The notes beneath the pieces are model-generated. The model was not told the origin of the DNA. It did no database searches and worked only from the letters and a program-made list of their open reading frames with translations. The translations under genes and the position numbers were made by a program. From Cliona cf. orientalis (Eukaryota; Porifera; Demospongiae; Clionaida; Clionaidae), in assembly GCA_963930775.1 (NCBI GenBank), contig OZ005706.1:4330545-4394544 (forward strand): 64,000 nucleotides of DNA, written 5' to 3'. Positions 1 through 14,000 of the stretch are shown one piece after another; the stretch's first letter is position 1; every line of letters begins with the position of its first letter.

Positions 1-1383
1 TACTTCACAGATTTGTTAGACGTGCAAGCAAGCCTCCTGTCTGCAGCAGTGAGCTGAGACAAAAATGGTGGCTTTAAATACAACGGAACATGTGCGCACG
101 TCTCACACACACTGTGAGGCCAAGGCTCAGAATTCTTCGTGAGTGAAGGATGATAAGAGAGATGTCATACCAAACTTCAAGTCTGTAGCTGCTCTAGTTT
201 TTAAACTACAAGTGTTCATTGGAAAGTTCCTTTGCTCTGATGGGGGACAAATTTATAGCCATAATTCCCTTATAGCCTGAGAGGATAAATTGACAGTCAA
301 TTCCTGCCCTAGCCTATACAGAGAGTATATAGGTGGGATATATAATCCCATAGCTACCTACATCTTTGTGCATCACATGGAATGGGACTCTGAAAGCTGA
401 AGTAGGGCTTATAGCCCCAAGCGTATGTATGCACTGCAAGGGATAAAAAAAATTGGTTCGCTTTATCTGTCTGTCAGCACAAAAATTGCTAATTCTCGAA
501 ATTTAGGTATATGGACGACTTGTATGCACAACAAATCTGTTAAAATCATTGAATGCTTCAAATTGTTTGGTAAGGCCCAGGAGCATCGCAAAACTGCTTT
601 TTGTTGGCCACGCCTATCAACTGCACCCCCTTGTACTTTCTGCTCATATACACAACCAATAATACTAGGTAAAGATTGTCAATAAGCCCATGCATGCGTA
701 CTGCACTGCAGCAGCTCTGCAGATACAGGATGCAGATGCAGCGTGCAGAGAGAGAATATACTATAGAGAACTTTACAGCAAGCAGTGCTTAATCAGTTTC
801 TACGGTATTATAATACTACTCGTCAATTTTTGTTAAAATAAGACAATACAGTCTTGTCAGTCTCAGATTGCAATCCTAGGGAGTATATGTGCCAAATCCC
901 CTACTTTGAACAGGTGAAGGATGTAAATTACCATGTTGACAAAAGTTCTACATAACCCTGGAAGTACCACTACAGTCCATGTGCGCCCCCCCTCCATTCT
1001 GCCAATGTTGCACTTGCCCTCCCTATGACAGTGTTCTATGTAGAACTTTTTTATAGAGCGGTTGGGGGGGGGGGGGGGGGGGGGAGAAGGGTATACATAA
1101 GGACCAGCTCACATGCAGTGGGTAGCTATAGTTTATACAAAGCTCACTTACTCGTGGTTTGTACACCTAGGTATTTGTGGTTGTGTACTTGCACTGCACA
1201 CTTAGTACTGTCTAGCAAATGCTCTAGTACTATTGCTATAGCTTGTATGCAGGATCATGACATTAGAGCCCCACCCCTTTTCACATTCTATAGTGCAGCA
1301 GGGTGCCGCTCAACTGCGCTTTTGCTTGCTATGACAATTGTGTTGATGGCTTATTCTGAGCAACCACTGGAAATATGAGTCTC
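1..1383. other. No gene seen; decayed repeats
   Basis: No exon with convincing splice signals was found here. Bases about 420-690 resemble, in reverse orientation, the dispersed repeat also seen at 11.8 and 53.3 kb (shared phrases such as tgtctgtcagcacaaaaatt and ggccacgcctatca). A guanine homopolymer lies at about 1063-1084. Downstream exons of the minus-strand gene that ends its visible chain at 1912 could lie to the left of the window. Confidence 0.5.
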
Positions 1384-1812
1384 CCTATAGGAGGATTCCA
1401 CCGGAAGGTGTGAAGGAATTTTAATCAGATGCAAATGATATTCAGCACCTTTTCAGGAAGTTCCGGCCAGGTTCCGGTCATGCCCGTTGGTGAGAATCGA
1501 ATATATTACTATGGGAATAGCATGCATTTATCGCACTAACCAAGCGAATAGTAACTGCTGCTCTCTCAAAAAAGCACCTCAGCTACATAGTGTACGGCAC
1601 CCTAGAGTGTCGTAGCTAACGCCGTTTTTCAGTACCTGCCCTGAAGCTCTGTGCAGCCTCCAAAATGCACGCTATTCCCATAGAGCATAATATATTTGAT
1701 TCCCACCAATGGGCGTGACAGGAACTTGGCTGGAACTTCCTGAAAGGGCACTGAATAGCATTTGCATATCATTAAAATTCCTTCACACGTTCGCGTGGAA
1801 TCCTCCTATAGT
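1384..1812. mobile_element. Foldback MITE with ~140-bp inverted arms
   Basis: The left arm beginning ctataggaggattccac and the right arm ending gtggaatcctcctatag are reverse complements over roughly 140 bp with scattered mismatches. The inner arm ends match as ctatgggaatagc and gctattcccatag. Only about 130 bp lie between the arms and no coding sequence is visible, so this is a non-autonomous inverted-repeat element. Short open frames here are by-products. Exact ends and target duplication are not resolved. Confidence 0.75.
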
Positions 1813-1911
1813 GTACTTTACTTTTCCCAACAATCTTGAGAAATGGAGTGCAATCACTTCTATACTAACGATGATTACGACATTTAATAGAGGAAAATTG
1901 GAAACACTTAC

Positions 1912-2007
1912 CTGTAGTTGTTTTAATTGCATATTTAGAGACAATAAAAGTTCATCCTTTTCATAATCGCTGCCAGTCTGCATATTAGTGCTAGTGATGA
2001 AATTTTG
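1912..2007 (-). CDS. Coiled-coil exon, 3' part of the TPR-like gene
   Basis: Minus strand: acceptor tttttgcag, 32 in-frame codons, then donor gtaagt. The peptide ends in a leucine-rich heptad-like stretch (DELLLSLNMQLKQLQ), typical of coiled coil. It begins and ends in phase 0, as does the exon at 7289-7345, so it can continue that gene. It is the lowest-coordinate exon found; the stop codon is not in view and probably lies beyond the window's left edge. Confidence 0.6.
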
Positions 2008-5000
2008 CTGCAAAAACAAACATTTACATAGTGTACTGATAGTATGTCATACTCTAACACAATTTTGTAGAGAGTTTAGCCGAAGGAGCATGCAACTAGC
2101 ATGCCACTGAAATATAAATTCATGTGCAGAACTGGGCATAACCAGCCATTAGTAGTGTGTTGCATACTCCTTGTAATGTACGCCAGGGTGCCATCAAAAT
2201 ATAAATGCAGCAGTCCTTTCCATATTTGGAAACTGCATCTATTGGAAATGCTTAGTACATATACACAAATGGCTAGCCTTGTCCCCGGGCCACTCCCACG
2301 TTTTCAATGTTTCTGCGTGTAACATTAAAAACGTGGGAGTGGCCTGGGAACGAGGCATCCATATCTGAATTCGAGTCACAACCACCTGTGTACGTGGGTG
2401 TGAATATCATTAACACGTACTTAAACGAGGAGACAGAGTATAGACGGGGAGCGGCCCGATCAGAAAATAGCCGATAGGAAACAGGTTGCAGCAAGATTAA
2501 AAATATCTGCTGGAGCTAGCTGTACCATGAGAACATCCTATACACACATCACAAGTTTTGAAACACAAACAAAAGCCAACAGAGCACAAAATACGTGGTA
2601 TTTCTAATTAAAGAGCGAAATGGTGGGTTCTTCAAGGAAATGTAAACACAAACGCTACATTTTTGACTTGAGCTTCACAGTTCTGGAGGAGAAAGCAGCT
2701 CAGAGACAAATCTTGTTATTGATAATTGATGACTGGCAGCTACTACCAACAATAAATTTACTGGTCTCTAAAATTCACTCCCTAAACAGCAGTTTCTTGT
2801 CGTTACTTGGCCTAAAACAGCCTTCTTTGTCAGGTCCCCCTAGCCCCTCCCCCCCCCCCCCCCCCCATTATCTATATGTACACCCTTGGTTAGTCTTCGA
2901 ATTTCGTGCAAATTGAGTATGTACAATGTAAATATGGGTCTCCATGTTGTTTGACGTTGCTTAAGATATCCAGGCGTAAGTGGCCAAGTATATTGAAGAA
3001 ATGCTTGGGCTAGTTAACTCTTATGACACTTGGTTGTATTTCAGCAACATAATTTTATTACATTGTTAGCTAATTATGATGCACAGGAACAAAGAATGTG
3101 GCTAAGGAGATGAGATGAGATTGAAGGCCAAAGGAAGGAGGAAGACATGGTTCCCACAGCTTGTGGACAAACACAAGGATATTATCTGTACAGTTTGACA
3201 TTTCACATTAATAATAGGAAGGCACGTTAACAAAAACTATGGAAGAACACTCCCTAGTGTCTGGGCATATATCAACATGTGGATTTTATGGTACAATTAT
3301 TATATCAGGTTCTGCAATAGCATGAACATTTGATAATAGAACCTGTGCACTAAGCTCAGCCAAATCTGATTCTTAATGTCATTAAATTGGAGCGTGGAAC
3401 CACAATCAGCAGCTGTACTTCATTATCATGGTAACTGATGATGTCATCGTGTCTAGCCAATGGGATTCAAGATATTCTTTTGCAGCTAGTGCTTTTGTTG
3501 AGCTTCAGCATGGCTTTCTCAAGAGAAGTGGTTTCACAAAGCTTACTAAATTTTCTTCATCTCCTGCTGTTAGGAGGATTAAAAAGGATTTTAGTCTTGG
3601 GATGGAAGAATGGTGATCCCTGGTCTGATCAAGGGGTGGTCACCGCAATATGCCCTTGTACTTCCATCTGTGACGGGATCAAAGCGAAATCAAAGGATCA
3701 AGCACACTGGAAAGCGTCAATTAAAGGATCAAGATAGAATTTAGGCCAAAAATACAATCAAAATCGGAAATTTCATACTGCCTTATACAGATGTACCCAC
3801 ATCGAGTTACACAGTGTATTTTACTGTCAACAGTACTGTACTTTGTCCATAGCTTAATCTCGAGATCTTGCCTTCATGCATGCGTGAGAAGGGGGCTGGG
3901 CACTTTGCACAGCGTGCATGCCAAGTGTATGTCATTACAATTTAGCGCAAACTTGACTGCATACAGAACAAGAGGTTCATTAGCTCTACTGACTGTTCCA
4001 AATGTCAACTTCACAATTCTTGAAAGCGAGGATTACTAACACTGAATTTAGACTCCATATGCGAGCTCTTTCATGACTCATTAGTGCGTGCGTGTATTAG
4101 TAGGCGTGGTTTACGGGCTTGTTGCAGCAGATCTATGGCTGCACACGCGATGCATGGTGGGTGTAACCAATGGGCAGGGTCACTCGCTTGATCAACGATC
4201 GAGCGTAAAATTTTGGGCGATCAAGAGATCAAGGGGTGCTTTAAAGCAGGATCAAGCGATCAAGAGCAAATTTTGGCGATCAAAATTTTGATCGTCGTCA
4301 CAGATGAAAGTACAGGGCACATAGTGGTGACTACCCCTTGTCTGATGTTGGGGAATCTGACAGTGAGGACTTTCAACCAACTAAGAAAAAGGCTAAAATT
4401 AACACAGAAGAAGCCTGCAACGAGTCGCTTTGGAGCTCCCACTACTTCGGATCAGCTGGCAGCTATCCAAGGATGCTACACCAAAAAACACCCAGAAAAA
4501 ATTAATGATATGTACGCTCACAAAACTTTCGTTGATTGGTTGAACTTGAGGAAATCTTCGTGCCCAGATCCTTATTTACTCACGCTGCAGCACTTTTGGA
4601 TAAAAATGGCTCTCTCTTTTCACCATTCAAGTAAGGAGAAAAGATGGCAGTGAATACTCACCTGCTACTGTTCACATACTGTTATGTGCGATATAGAGGA
4701 TAATGTGTGGTGAAAGTGAGCAATCATTTAAAAACATTCATGAAAGGAATAACTCACAATACAATGGAAAGCGTATTTCAGTAGAAAGGGAGCTGGAGCT
4801 GTGGTCACTGCCATTACTGACGAGGAAGGAAACCATATTTGGCAATCTGCAATTGGTGATCATTCACCTACAGCTCCTTTAAGAGCAGTCTTCTATTTGA
4901 ATGGGATCAAATTTTCTCGACGAGGTGGGAAGGAGCACAGGGATGGAGAAAACCATCAAGAGCAGGATTGGGCACACGAGTGTGGAGGCTTTGAGGATGT

Positions 5001-8000
5001 ATGAGCAACCTAGCCAGGAGCAACAAGCTAAGGAATGCAGGACTCGCTTGTTTCATAACTAGACCAGTTCCAGCCGTCACTACTACTGCTGCTCTTTCAG
5101 ACGTTACTAGGACAGGTATCTAGAAGTTTATATTTTTTTATGAAATTGGTAATGAGGGGAGGGACTACAGCTGTTCTCAGACTACTCAGCTGGGGAGAAC
5201 TCAACCTCAGGCTCGTCGTTCTCCATGTCTGCCTTGAATATTGACTTGTAGTCACGGTACTTCCCATCGTGACTTGGGTATCTGGACCTGACCTCCTGGC
5301 GAGTATACAGAAAGGTAAGAATTTGTGTAGTGTGGATACTGGAGTGTGCTTACAGTTACAACGAATTTAGGCATTATCTCCCTTTTGTCATAAACAACTG
5401 TCCTTCCTTCTTTCCTCCACTCATCGCGCCACAGCCCAACATCACTCAGTAGCATCCAAAAGAACAACCTGTACCTCTTCTCACCATTGGCTGGACGAGG
5501 ACTTGCTGACCGACGGAGGAAGTCGTGAGGTAGCTGGATGACACAGGGAGCACAGAGACAGTGATCTGGTCCTTGAAGCACTGGGTACCAAGAATTCTTC
5601 CGATATCCATGAGGGTGACTAGGGAAATAATCAACATGCAGTTTCAATGTTTCAGCGTCAATACCAGGCTTTGTGGTGAAACCTATCCCCTACATGAAGC
5701 ATCCACTGAGTCAGGATCATCAGAGGCTGGAGAGGTACTGTGACTCCACCTCCAAGCAACAGAGGAGTGATTTACCATAAAAAATCTGTAACCATGGCTA
5801 CAAAAGCTGGAGAAACCTAGGCTCCTTGACTCTATACTTGCACCTATCAAGTGTGGAAGACTTTACATAATTTTTATAACTGTCTGTTTTGCTATTGCTA
5901 TTAACAGTCATTGCCAAAAAAATGTTTCAGTAGAGTAATCAGACAAGCTGCCATGTGTTCAGAAGCTCTGACAGAGCTTACTGCATGTGTGTATAGAGCT
6001 CTATTTGTAAGGATGAATAGTGGAGGGAGTTTTGAAAGTTTGAATGTAGCCACCATTTACAGGCGCATATACTAACCAACTTAACTTCAGGTACCGGGCC
6101 CTTCCCCTTTTATACTCTGTCCTAATCTCGCGACTGCGTGATCTCCAAGCACGCAATCTGGTGTATTATACATGTATGTGCACACTCGTTTAAGTTGCAA
6201 CCACTAAAACCACAGTCACGCTCTGTGCAGCTGCATGTCTACTGTGTATATGCTGTGTGTACTTGTACAGTACTGTGCTACCATATTATGTGCAAAGCAG
6301 CTATAATCTCCAATTAAAGTACGCTATGGCTGAAAGGACTCCTGCTCACAGTGCTCACAATGGAGACCTTGGGAGACATCTATGTTCATTTGCAATACAG
6401 AATATTGTCAGGAGCTTGGCTCTATTATGGTTACGTAAGAACAAATCCACTTGTTTGGGCAAACCCAAAATTTCAGCATCACTAAAATTGATACCCGGAC
6501 TATAGTCTTGTTGCTGTAGATACTACTTTTATGTACGGATGTTTTGTTTTCTAGCTATCCGCTCGACCTGGCAGAAAGTTGGTGAGCCAATTAGTGTTTG
6601 CCGATGTTACGCACTAAGAGCATGTATCACTACATACATATACTGTATAATCCCACAAATACGCCCCCTCCTCATGCATAATCCCCCGCTGCATTTTAGC
6701 TCAAGTTCCTGCACAGGTCGTTTTCTTGCGTATAAGCCCCTGCTCCCCCTCTGACTATAAATAGAGACATTGTTGACCATAAGCCAAGTAAAAACAGTAG
6801 CTACAGCTAGCAAACTAGCTTTTTGTGTCATAATGATATTATGCCTTACTTTGTCGTTTTTCTTGAGTTTCGCCTACCAAACAGCCAGAGAAAGTGCAGA
6901 GATCACGCGCCCATGTGGCAATCGATGGACAGTAATGGTTGTCACACATAAATGTTAGGGTCCCGCGTAAGTTCCCTCCCCGCTTTTGCCCAATGCTCAT
7001 GCACAAAGGGGGGGGGGGGGTGTAATCACAGGATTCTACGGGACATATACACGACATGCAATGTCACAACTATGGTTGTTTTCTCATGTGAGTGATAACT
7101 GGGGCTCACCCCAATAAAATATCTATATTATGTACCTTTGCTGGAGTTGAAGAGTGATATGGTTTGGGGAGACTATCCTCATAGTCAAGTGCACAAGCCA
7201 CTACACAATAATTATGCATTATAATAACAATGTATTATGGACACTAAAATAATTGGTAAAGCTACTACAAACCAGGAGAAGCCTTCACATCCTCGAGGCG
7301 CTGCTTCAATTCCTCTTGCTGCTTACAGAGCCTATCTTTCAATGCCTGTATTAACACTATTTAATGCACAAAAACTGAATAAATGTGTAGCAGAGCTTAC
7401 AGGATCATCTTTAACACAGACCCTAGAAATTGCCACAGCAACAGCACCTAAAGCCTTGGTTAGGTATGATATACGCATTTGGATACTTTCTCCCTCTTTC
7501 TCAGCCAATAGCAAGTAGATCTGAAACAATATTGTAATAATACACAGTGTGGATTATACATTCTATTGACAATCTGACAAATGTCAGACTATATCTGAGT
7601 CTGATCTGACATCACCAATTGTTGGACGGACATTATTATACATGAGATATATCTCCTTGCAAGAGAAGGCAGCAACCAGTGGGGGTTGGATAAGATCACG
7701 TGTGGAATATAAATACTGAATCAAATATCATCCTCACAGCATTGCACTGTATTTTATGAAGCTGCTGTAGGTAGTCAACGTTACACAACAAGCTGATATC
7801 AACTATAAAGGTTATTATATGGATGATTCTTGGTCCAAATCGTGACAGAATCCCTTCAAACTCCACCATTAGTGGCCACCAGGGTTACGTAAAGTCTTCA
7901 TCAAAAAACATGCTACTCAGATCAACTCCAGACTGCTGACCTCCATTGAAGTATAGAAAAATCCTTTGCAAAACATATTATCAACGCTTATAACCTGAAT

Positions 8001-11000
8001 CGTTACCTGACAACATCAACAGGTACTTTAGTATGCCACACTCCCTACAAAAGCAGATGATTCGATAGAACGACCTAGGTATAAAATTAAATTCCTATCT
8101 GCACACGTGCACCTCATCCAACCTCTCTGGGAGCAACAATAGCTTACATGCACATACATGCTGTTAATAAGTAACACAGTGGCGGCACAGAAGTTATAAA
8201 AGTGATACGGCACAAGTCCATTACTTGTGTAATTGCAAATACAATATTGTTTAATACATACACATACAGTATGAAAATTATTACTTCTGTTGTGTTATTC
8301 CACTAGCATGAGCTGCCAGGTATAATAATGCACATGCTCAATGATCAACCTCTGGGTTGCCACACCTACTCAAGGAAGTGGGTGGGGTCGAGCATTCATC
8401 ACAGAGGCAAAAAGTGGTCCAGCATTGCGCAGAGCTCCTGGAAGTGCTCCGGCATTTGCCGGACCGTCTATGCCGCCCTTGGTTTAACAGCATAAAATGT
8501 AGCTTACATAGGCACATCTAGACAGTTTTGTTTAGCTACAGTGGTGCAGTTACCACAAACCACAGCACAAGTGGGGAGCTAAATAAACTATTAATGCACC
8601 CTTGCGAAAGAGGACACATGGGCAGTACACCTTACATTGGGTCAAGATTGGGGGATGGGCCGATATTCGAGGTATCAATAATTTAGACGCGAAAGAGTAC
8701 CCAGGTAAGTTGCCCATGCTATCTTCATAATTCGAATAATAGCAGTGGCTACCATTATTCAAGCACGATTATCAATCAAGAGTGAGGGTGACCGGCTATC
8801 GGGCCGATACTTCACCGTTGATGGCAGCCATATTAAGAGGGCGTGGTTATGATCACTAGCCGTGCACAATCATTAACCCTCGGCACATGCGCTGCAGGGT
8901 TACGGTAGGAGTTCTGTGTGTCTGTCTGTCTGTCTGTTGGTTACCACGCTAGCTGCTACATACCTCATTTGTGAGTCCAATTTTCGGTGTTGTAAGGTTT
9001 CTTATGACGTTCCAAATGCATGATTTGTGTGGATTTCACCGAAAACATTTTGTTCACCAGCTTTGGCGTCATTTGCCGATTCTAAGCTTCTTGACTTTGC
9101 CCAAGCTAGCGATAGCATAACTTATCGTATAAATAGAGCGTTGTGTTGCGCGCTATATACGGTATGTATGTCTATTAACCCTCAGCACATGCGCAGTTGC
9201 ATCAATCCGTCCACTTGTCAGCTCAGGCTTCGTTTCTTGGCTTCTAAATTCAATTTGATCATACCCCTTGGTCATGAGACAATAAAAATTTTGATTGACA
9301 TACGAGAGCTGTCTCAGAGAGCAGCTTTAGAGTTAGATGAGCTTGTCTTTCCATTATTTCTAGTGCTCTATGTGTATCTATGGTAGCTATACCCACAGGA
9401 CACACATGGCATTTAATTACAGTCCTCGAGCTTCGGTACAATAACATCCCTTGTACCTATTACTTCTGGCCTAGGTAGCTAGGTAGGAGGGATATGAGGT
9501 GATATAAAAGTGATTGATTGGGTAGTGATTTGAAAAGTTATCTGATAAGAACGCATCACTATCCCTTTTTTGTCATATGGTAAAACTACAAACAGTTGAC
9601 TGTTTAGGCACACTTTCAATAGGGTGAGGACTGTGGAGCACTCATCAAACTAAGTTTCACATTTTTACCTAACTGCTTAAGGCAAAGGGTCGGAGTTTAA
9701 GTGAATTACTATATCTATTCAAACAATAGCCGCACGCATACGCGAATACAATTATACGAGTGTGGCCACAATCGCAAGCCAGAAACTGTTGTTAGTTCAC
9801 GGGATAAACATGGCAGAAATGTCATTGGCTTGGTTCTGCTGCTTATCTCTCCATCACATTATCTTAACTATACAAATACCATTCTTGAAGAACCAGTCTA
9901 TCATGTCAATGTCACCAAGAGGTATCCCTCCAAAATTAATAAAAGCCGCCCTCGACAAGTAGCCACACTCCAGCAAGGCTGAAATTAATACCGTAGTACT
10001 ATAAATATTGGTGAGCATAAATCTTTGTGATTTCTCAAATTTAGTCAACGCTGCACCCCTGGACTGTGTTGCTGCCATGTAACAATGAAAATTAATTCAG
10101 ATGACTTTCTATGATTTTACATGAGCGCCACACAGTATAGCACATTGGTCATGCTACATCAATGTCTCGATAACAAGCACACATACACTATACGTATATA
10201 GTCAGTCTAACATTAACACGTCTCCTCTTCGCACATGTTCACTTCAAATAAAACATGAAGCATCATCGTACCAAACCTTTGAGATGGCATGTTGCAATAG
10301 CTATTACCACAAAGTCAGCAACATTGGTCTAGCAACACTGGTCTAAAACTAGAGAATCCACAAGTATGCATTAATACCAATTGCACAAAATGAAGTATCA
10401 AGTCAGCCGAGTTACAAGAACAATCGCTAGACCTACACACCAAGTCTTTCTGAAATAAAACAATCACTACCTCCCATATCCATAGAGAGAGAGAGAGAGC
10501 TCATCAAAAAACTAAGAAGGCAGTGGTGGTCAGCAAATGTTGCCAGAATATTTTAACAAAGCAATTTCAACAAAATCCACACAATACACATCTTGAAAGT
10601 GTCATAAAAAGCCTAATGGCACCTTATTTTCAATGTATAAACCAGGTACATATGTAGCAGTCAGCTTGGTTAACACATGCATGGAATAATATGGTACCGC
10701 ATCCTTCGCGCATGCACTGGGGGTTAACTAGGAACAACGTAATTAATACAAACGACCAACAGTTGAACAGAAGTAATAGTCAGACGAAATTCGTACTTTT
10801 CACAAGAGGTACTGAGCCTGCCCACCCTTTAAGTATCCCACAATGATTCTCTTGCTCAAGCTGGTCGACACGAACATCTATAGACATAACATAGCTCCTA
10901 CAATGGGATGGACATGGTAATGGTTGATAGGCAGCGTTACTGGTTGGAATCACTGTAGAATACCACAATTATGCTCCCCCCCTTTGCATGCTAGCATTGG

Positions 11001-14000
11001 GCAAAACTGGGGAGGGGGATTATTAGTGGGTTCGTGATATTTCCGAGTGACAACCATTACCAACTGATGAATGTCATGTGGGTAAATGATCTCACTTTGG
11101 CTGCTTGAGCCATGGGCAAAATTCGAGAAAAACGACCTGGTAGGCGTACTGTGATACAAAGAGCTAGTGAACATGATTTTATTAGCTTATGGCAGGGGTG
11201 TAGCCAGGATTCTGAGTATTGGGGGGGGGGGGGGGGGGGGGCTTGACAGTGTGCACGAAGCGCGCAAAAATTTTTCGCCTTGGCCACGCCCATTAATTAG
11301 GATCATGTGATTGCATTATTGACTATTGAACTTCGAATTCTAAGCTAAAGTATAGTGTACAAGCTTGCGCGAATTCGTATATACTGCCGTGCTTTAAGCA
11401 CTGAAAGGTATGGATTTCTACAGCTGAAATGGATTGTCAAGATGTAAGTTACAGCAGTACAATGCAGTATTCATAGAGTACTCACTGCAAAGAAGCTAAT
11501 GTTAACTGTTGCCACACTTTCTATGGCTGATGATAAAGGGGGGGCCCGAGCCCCTAAAGCCCCCCCCCCCTCTACCTACGCCACTGTACGGACTCTAAAT
11601 CTATATTTTGTAGTCACAGAAGGGTGGGGACTTGTATGCGAGACAGGAGTATGCAATATGTAGGAACTTGAACTAAAAGTGCAAAGGACTATGTGTTGGA
11701 GGGCGGTGCAATTATGACTGTATGGTACAGATCCTTTGATTTTTTATGCAGAATTAGCATGATCATAATAAAGAAATTTTAGAGCACATACACCGTGTGC
11801 AACATCTGTATCATGCAGTGCGTCTATCTGCATCGAGATGAGAGCTATGGGGTAATTATGCATTTGCTTGTTGACGACCTTTACCTACACACCATATCAT
11901 GTTGTGCGCATGAGCAGAAAGCATGAGTGTGGTTAATAGGCATGGCCAATAAAAAAGCAGTTTTGTGGCGCTCGTGGGAATTCCCAAATAATTTGAAGCA
12001 TAATGGAGCAAAATTTTGACAGCATTGTGCTTACAAATCGCTTGGATCACTAGATATTGAGATCTGTGCTAACAGACAGACAGATAGACAGAATCGATTG
12101 CTTTACCCCTTGCTGCACATGCGTGCAAGGGGTAATGACTTGTCTACATCTCACTTGACTTGCATGTGCACCTTGGTACATACCGTAGAATCCCGCGACT
12201 ACGCCCCCCCCCCTTTGTGCATGTTAGCATTGGACAAAAGTGGGGAGGGGGCGTAATTGCAGGATTCTATGGTACTAAAACTAATAGCATCCATAGGATA
12301 TATGCAAGGGATATAGTATGTCTACTTACAAATAATATAGTGACTCTATAATGCATACGTACTACTATACCTGAGACTGATTCCATGCCGACTGAGGAGT
12401 ATTCACTAGTGAATAGAGTCTTAAAGCTTCATTAGTATCACCCTTGAAGAGAGCTGCAGTTGCTAAACTGACATGCGCTTCCATCAGCAACGCATCAAAC
12501 TGTAGCTGATTTTCACTCAATGTATCACAAACAATGCTCCAATAATAATTGCTCCATTTCATTAGCAACTGCACACAAATTCAAATCCTCAACAAACTTG
12601 ATACAACTAACTGAACTTACTGATATTTCACTCCTGTGGTTTATTCCATCCCTGTCACCTTGCTGGATAACCATTTCTGCCTGAAAATTAATTATAACTA
12701 ATAAACTTTTTGCTACCCATTGTTGCATAGATGTTTAAGCCTAATATATTATACCTTGCTTTTGAAATGTCTGGCTAATAATATTAGTTGATTCTGCTTG
12801 AGCTGAAGTGGCCTGCAACCCCTGAGAGTGACAAGTTCTTCTTTTATGGATGCCTTCATAGATGCTGTTTCAAATATCCTATGATATTGATTGAATAGTA
12901 AGTGATATCGTTACAAGTAATTCCATGCTATCTTATTGGTGGCATTTCTAAATGCACTCAGTGATGACCTGATATTATAATACCGTACCCTTGCGAAAGA
13001 GGGCCCACTACGGAATATCGGTCCACTCCCCACTTTGGGCTCGATTTCCTGCTAAGGTATATGTTTACTCGAATATGCGCCCATCATCTGATAAACCATG
13101 CAAGCAATAATAGCATCATTTAGGCGTTGTACCAGCCTAGACTCTTCTATGACAGTAAGCCCAGGACTGAGGAGTATAAAAGAATTAACCACCAACAAAT
13201 TGACAAATGCCATTCCAGAATCTACGTCCTTCAATGATTAAAATTTATATAGACATATGAGGCAAACACTAAATAGGGCAGAGTGAATTATAACTTTTAA
13301 TTGATGATTTAATGAACATCAGTCTGACTATAAGCAGCTTTGTCTCGCTCTTTCCTCCTTATTGGTATACAAAAAGTACGAGTACAAATTTGCAGTTCAC
13401 TAAATCAGAACAGCATATCGGGTACATGCCCAATCATGAGAATGCACAATAGAATATTTCGTGCTTATGTCTGTACAGCCATGCATGCTGGTCATATATT
13501 TTGTGTGACCGACAAACCATATTAACATTATTACCATAGTGTCCAAGGCAAGTGCCCACTCCCGGGTAAGCGCCCATGTACACATTTCAAGGGGTCAATG
13601 TAGCAGCTTCTATATACAGTACTTAGGAGACAAAAAAGGTGACGTTTTCGTTCTGTTCTGCCCCGTCGAGACGGAAGTAAAACGGCTGTTCCCCATGCAC
13701 AAGAATGGAAATGGGACAGGCAGAGGCCAACGCAATGGAAAATGCAGTCAACTATTCTAATCGTAGCTAGCACGAAAATGACGCCTCGAGAGCCTAAGAA
13801 AGCCAAAAGAAGCATTGCTGTATCCAAGTGATTGCATTTGAAGGCAATCAGAGTTGATTGGCAACATGAGATTGATCAATCATTGATAGCAGACTTCGAA
13901 CCCAATCAAGCCTCGATTGCAGAACTCGCTCAAAATCGAAGAGCAGCAGTAGTGAACTGCCCCAGAACAGTTTAGAAGACCGTAGCAGTATGAAACTATC

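Larger units (their letters stand above)
2008..3616. other. Mostly non-coding; one hairpin and one possible microexon
   Basis: This stretch contains a strong hairpin at 2272-2358, a cytosine homopolymer near 2849-2866 and a candidate 24-bp microexon at 2659-2682, listed separately. I see no other coding exon. An open frame at 3428-3737 on the plus strand has no recognisable domain. Confidence 0.45.
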
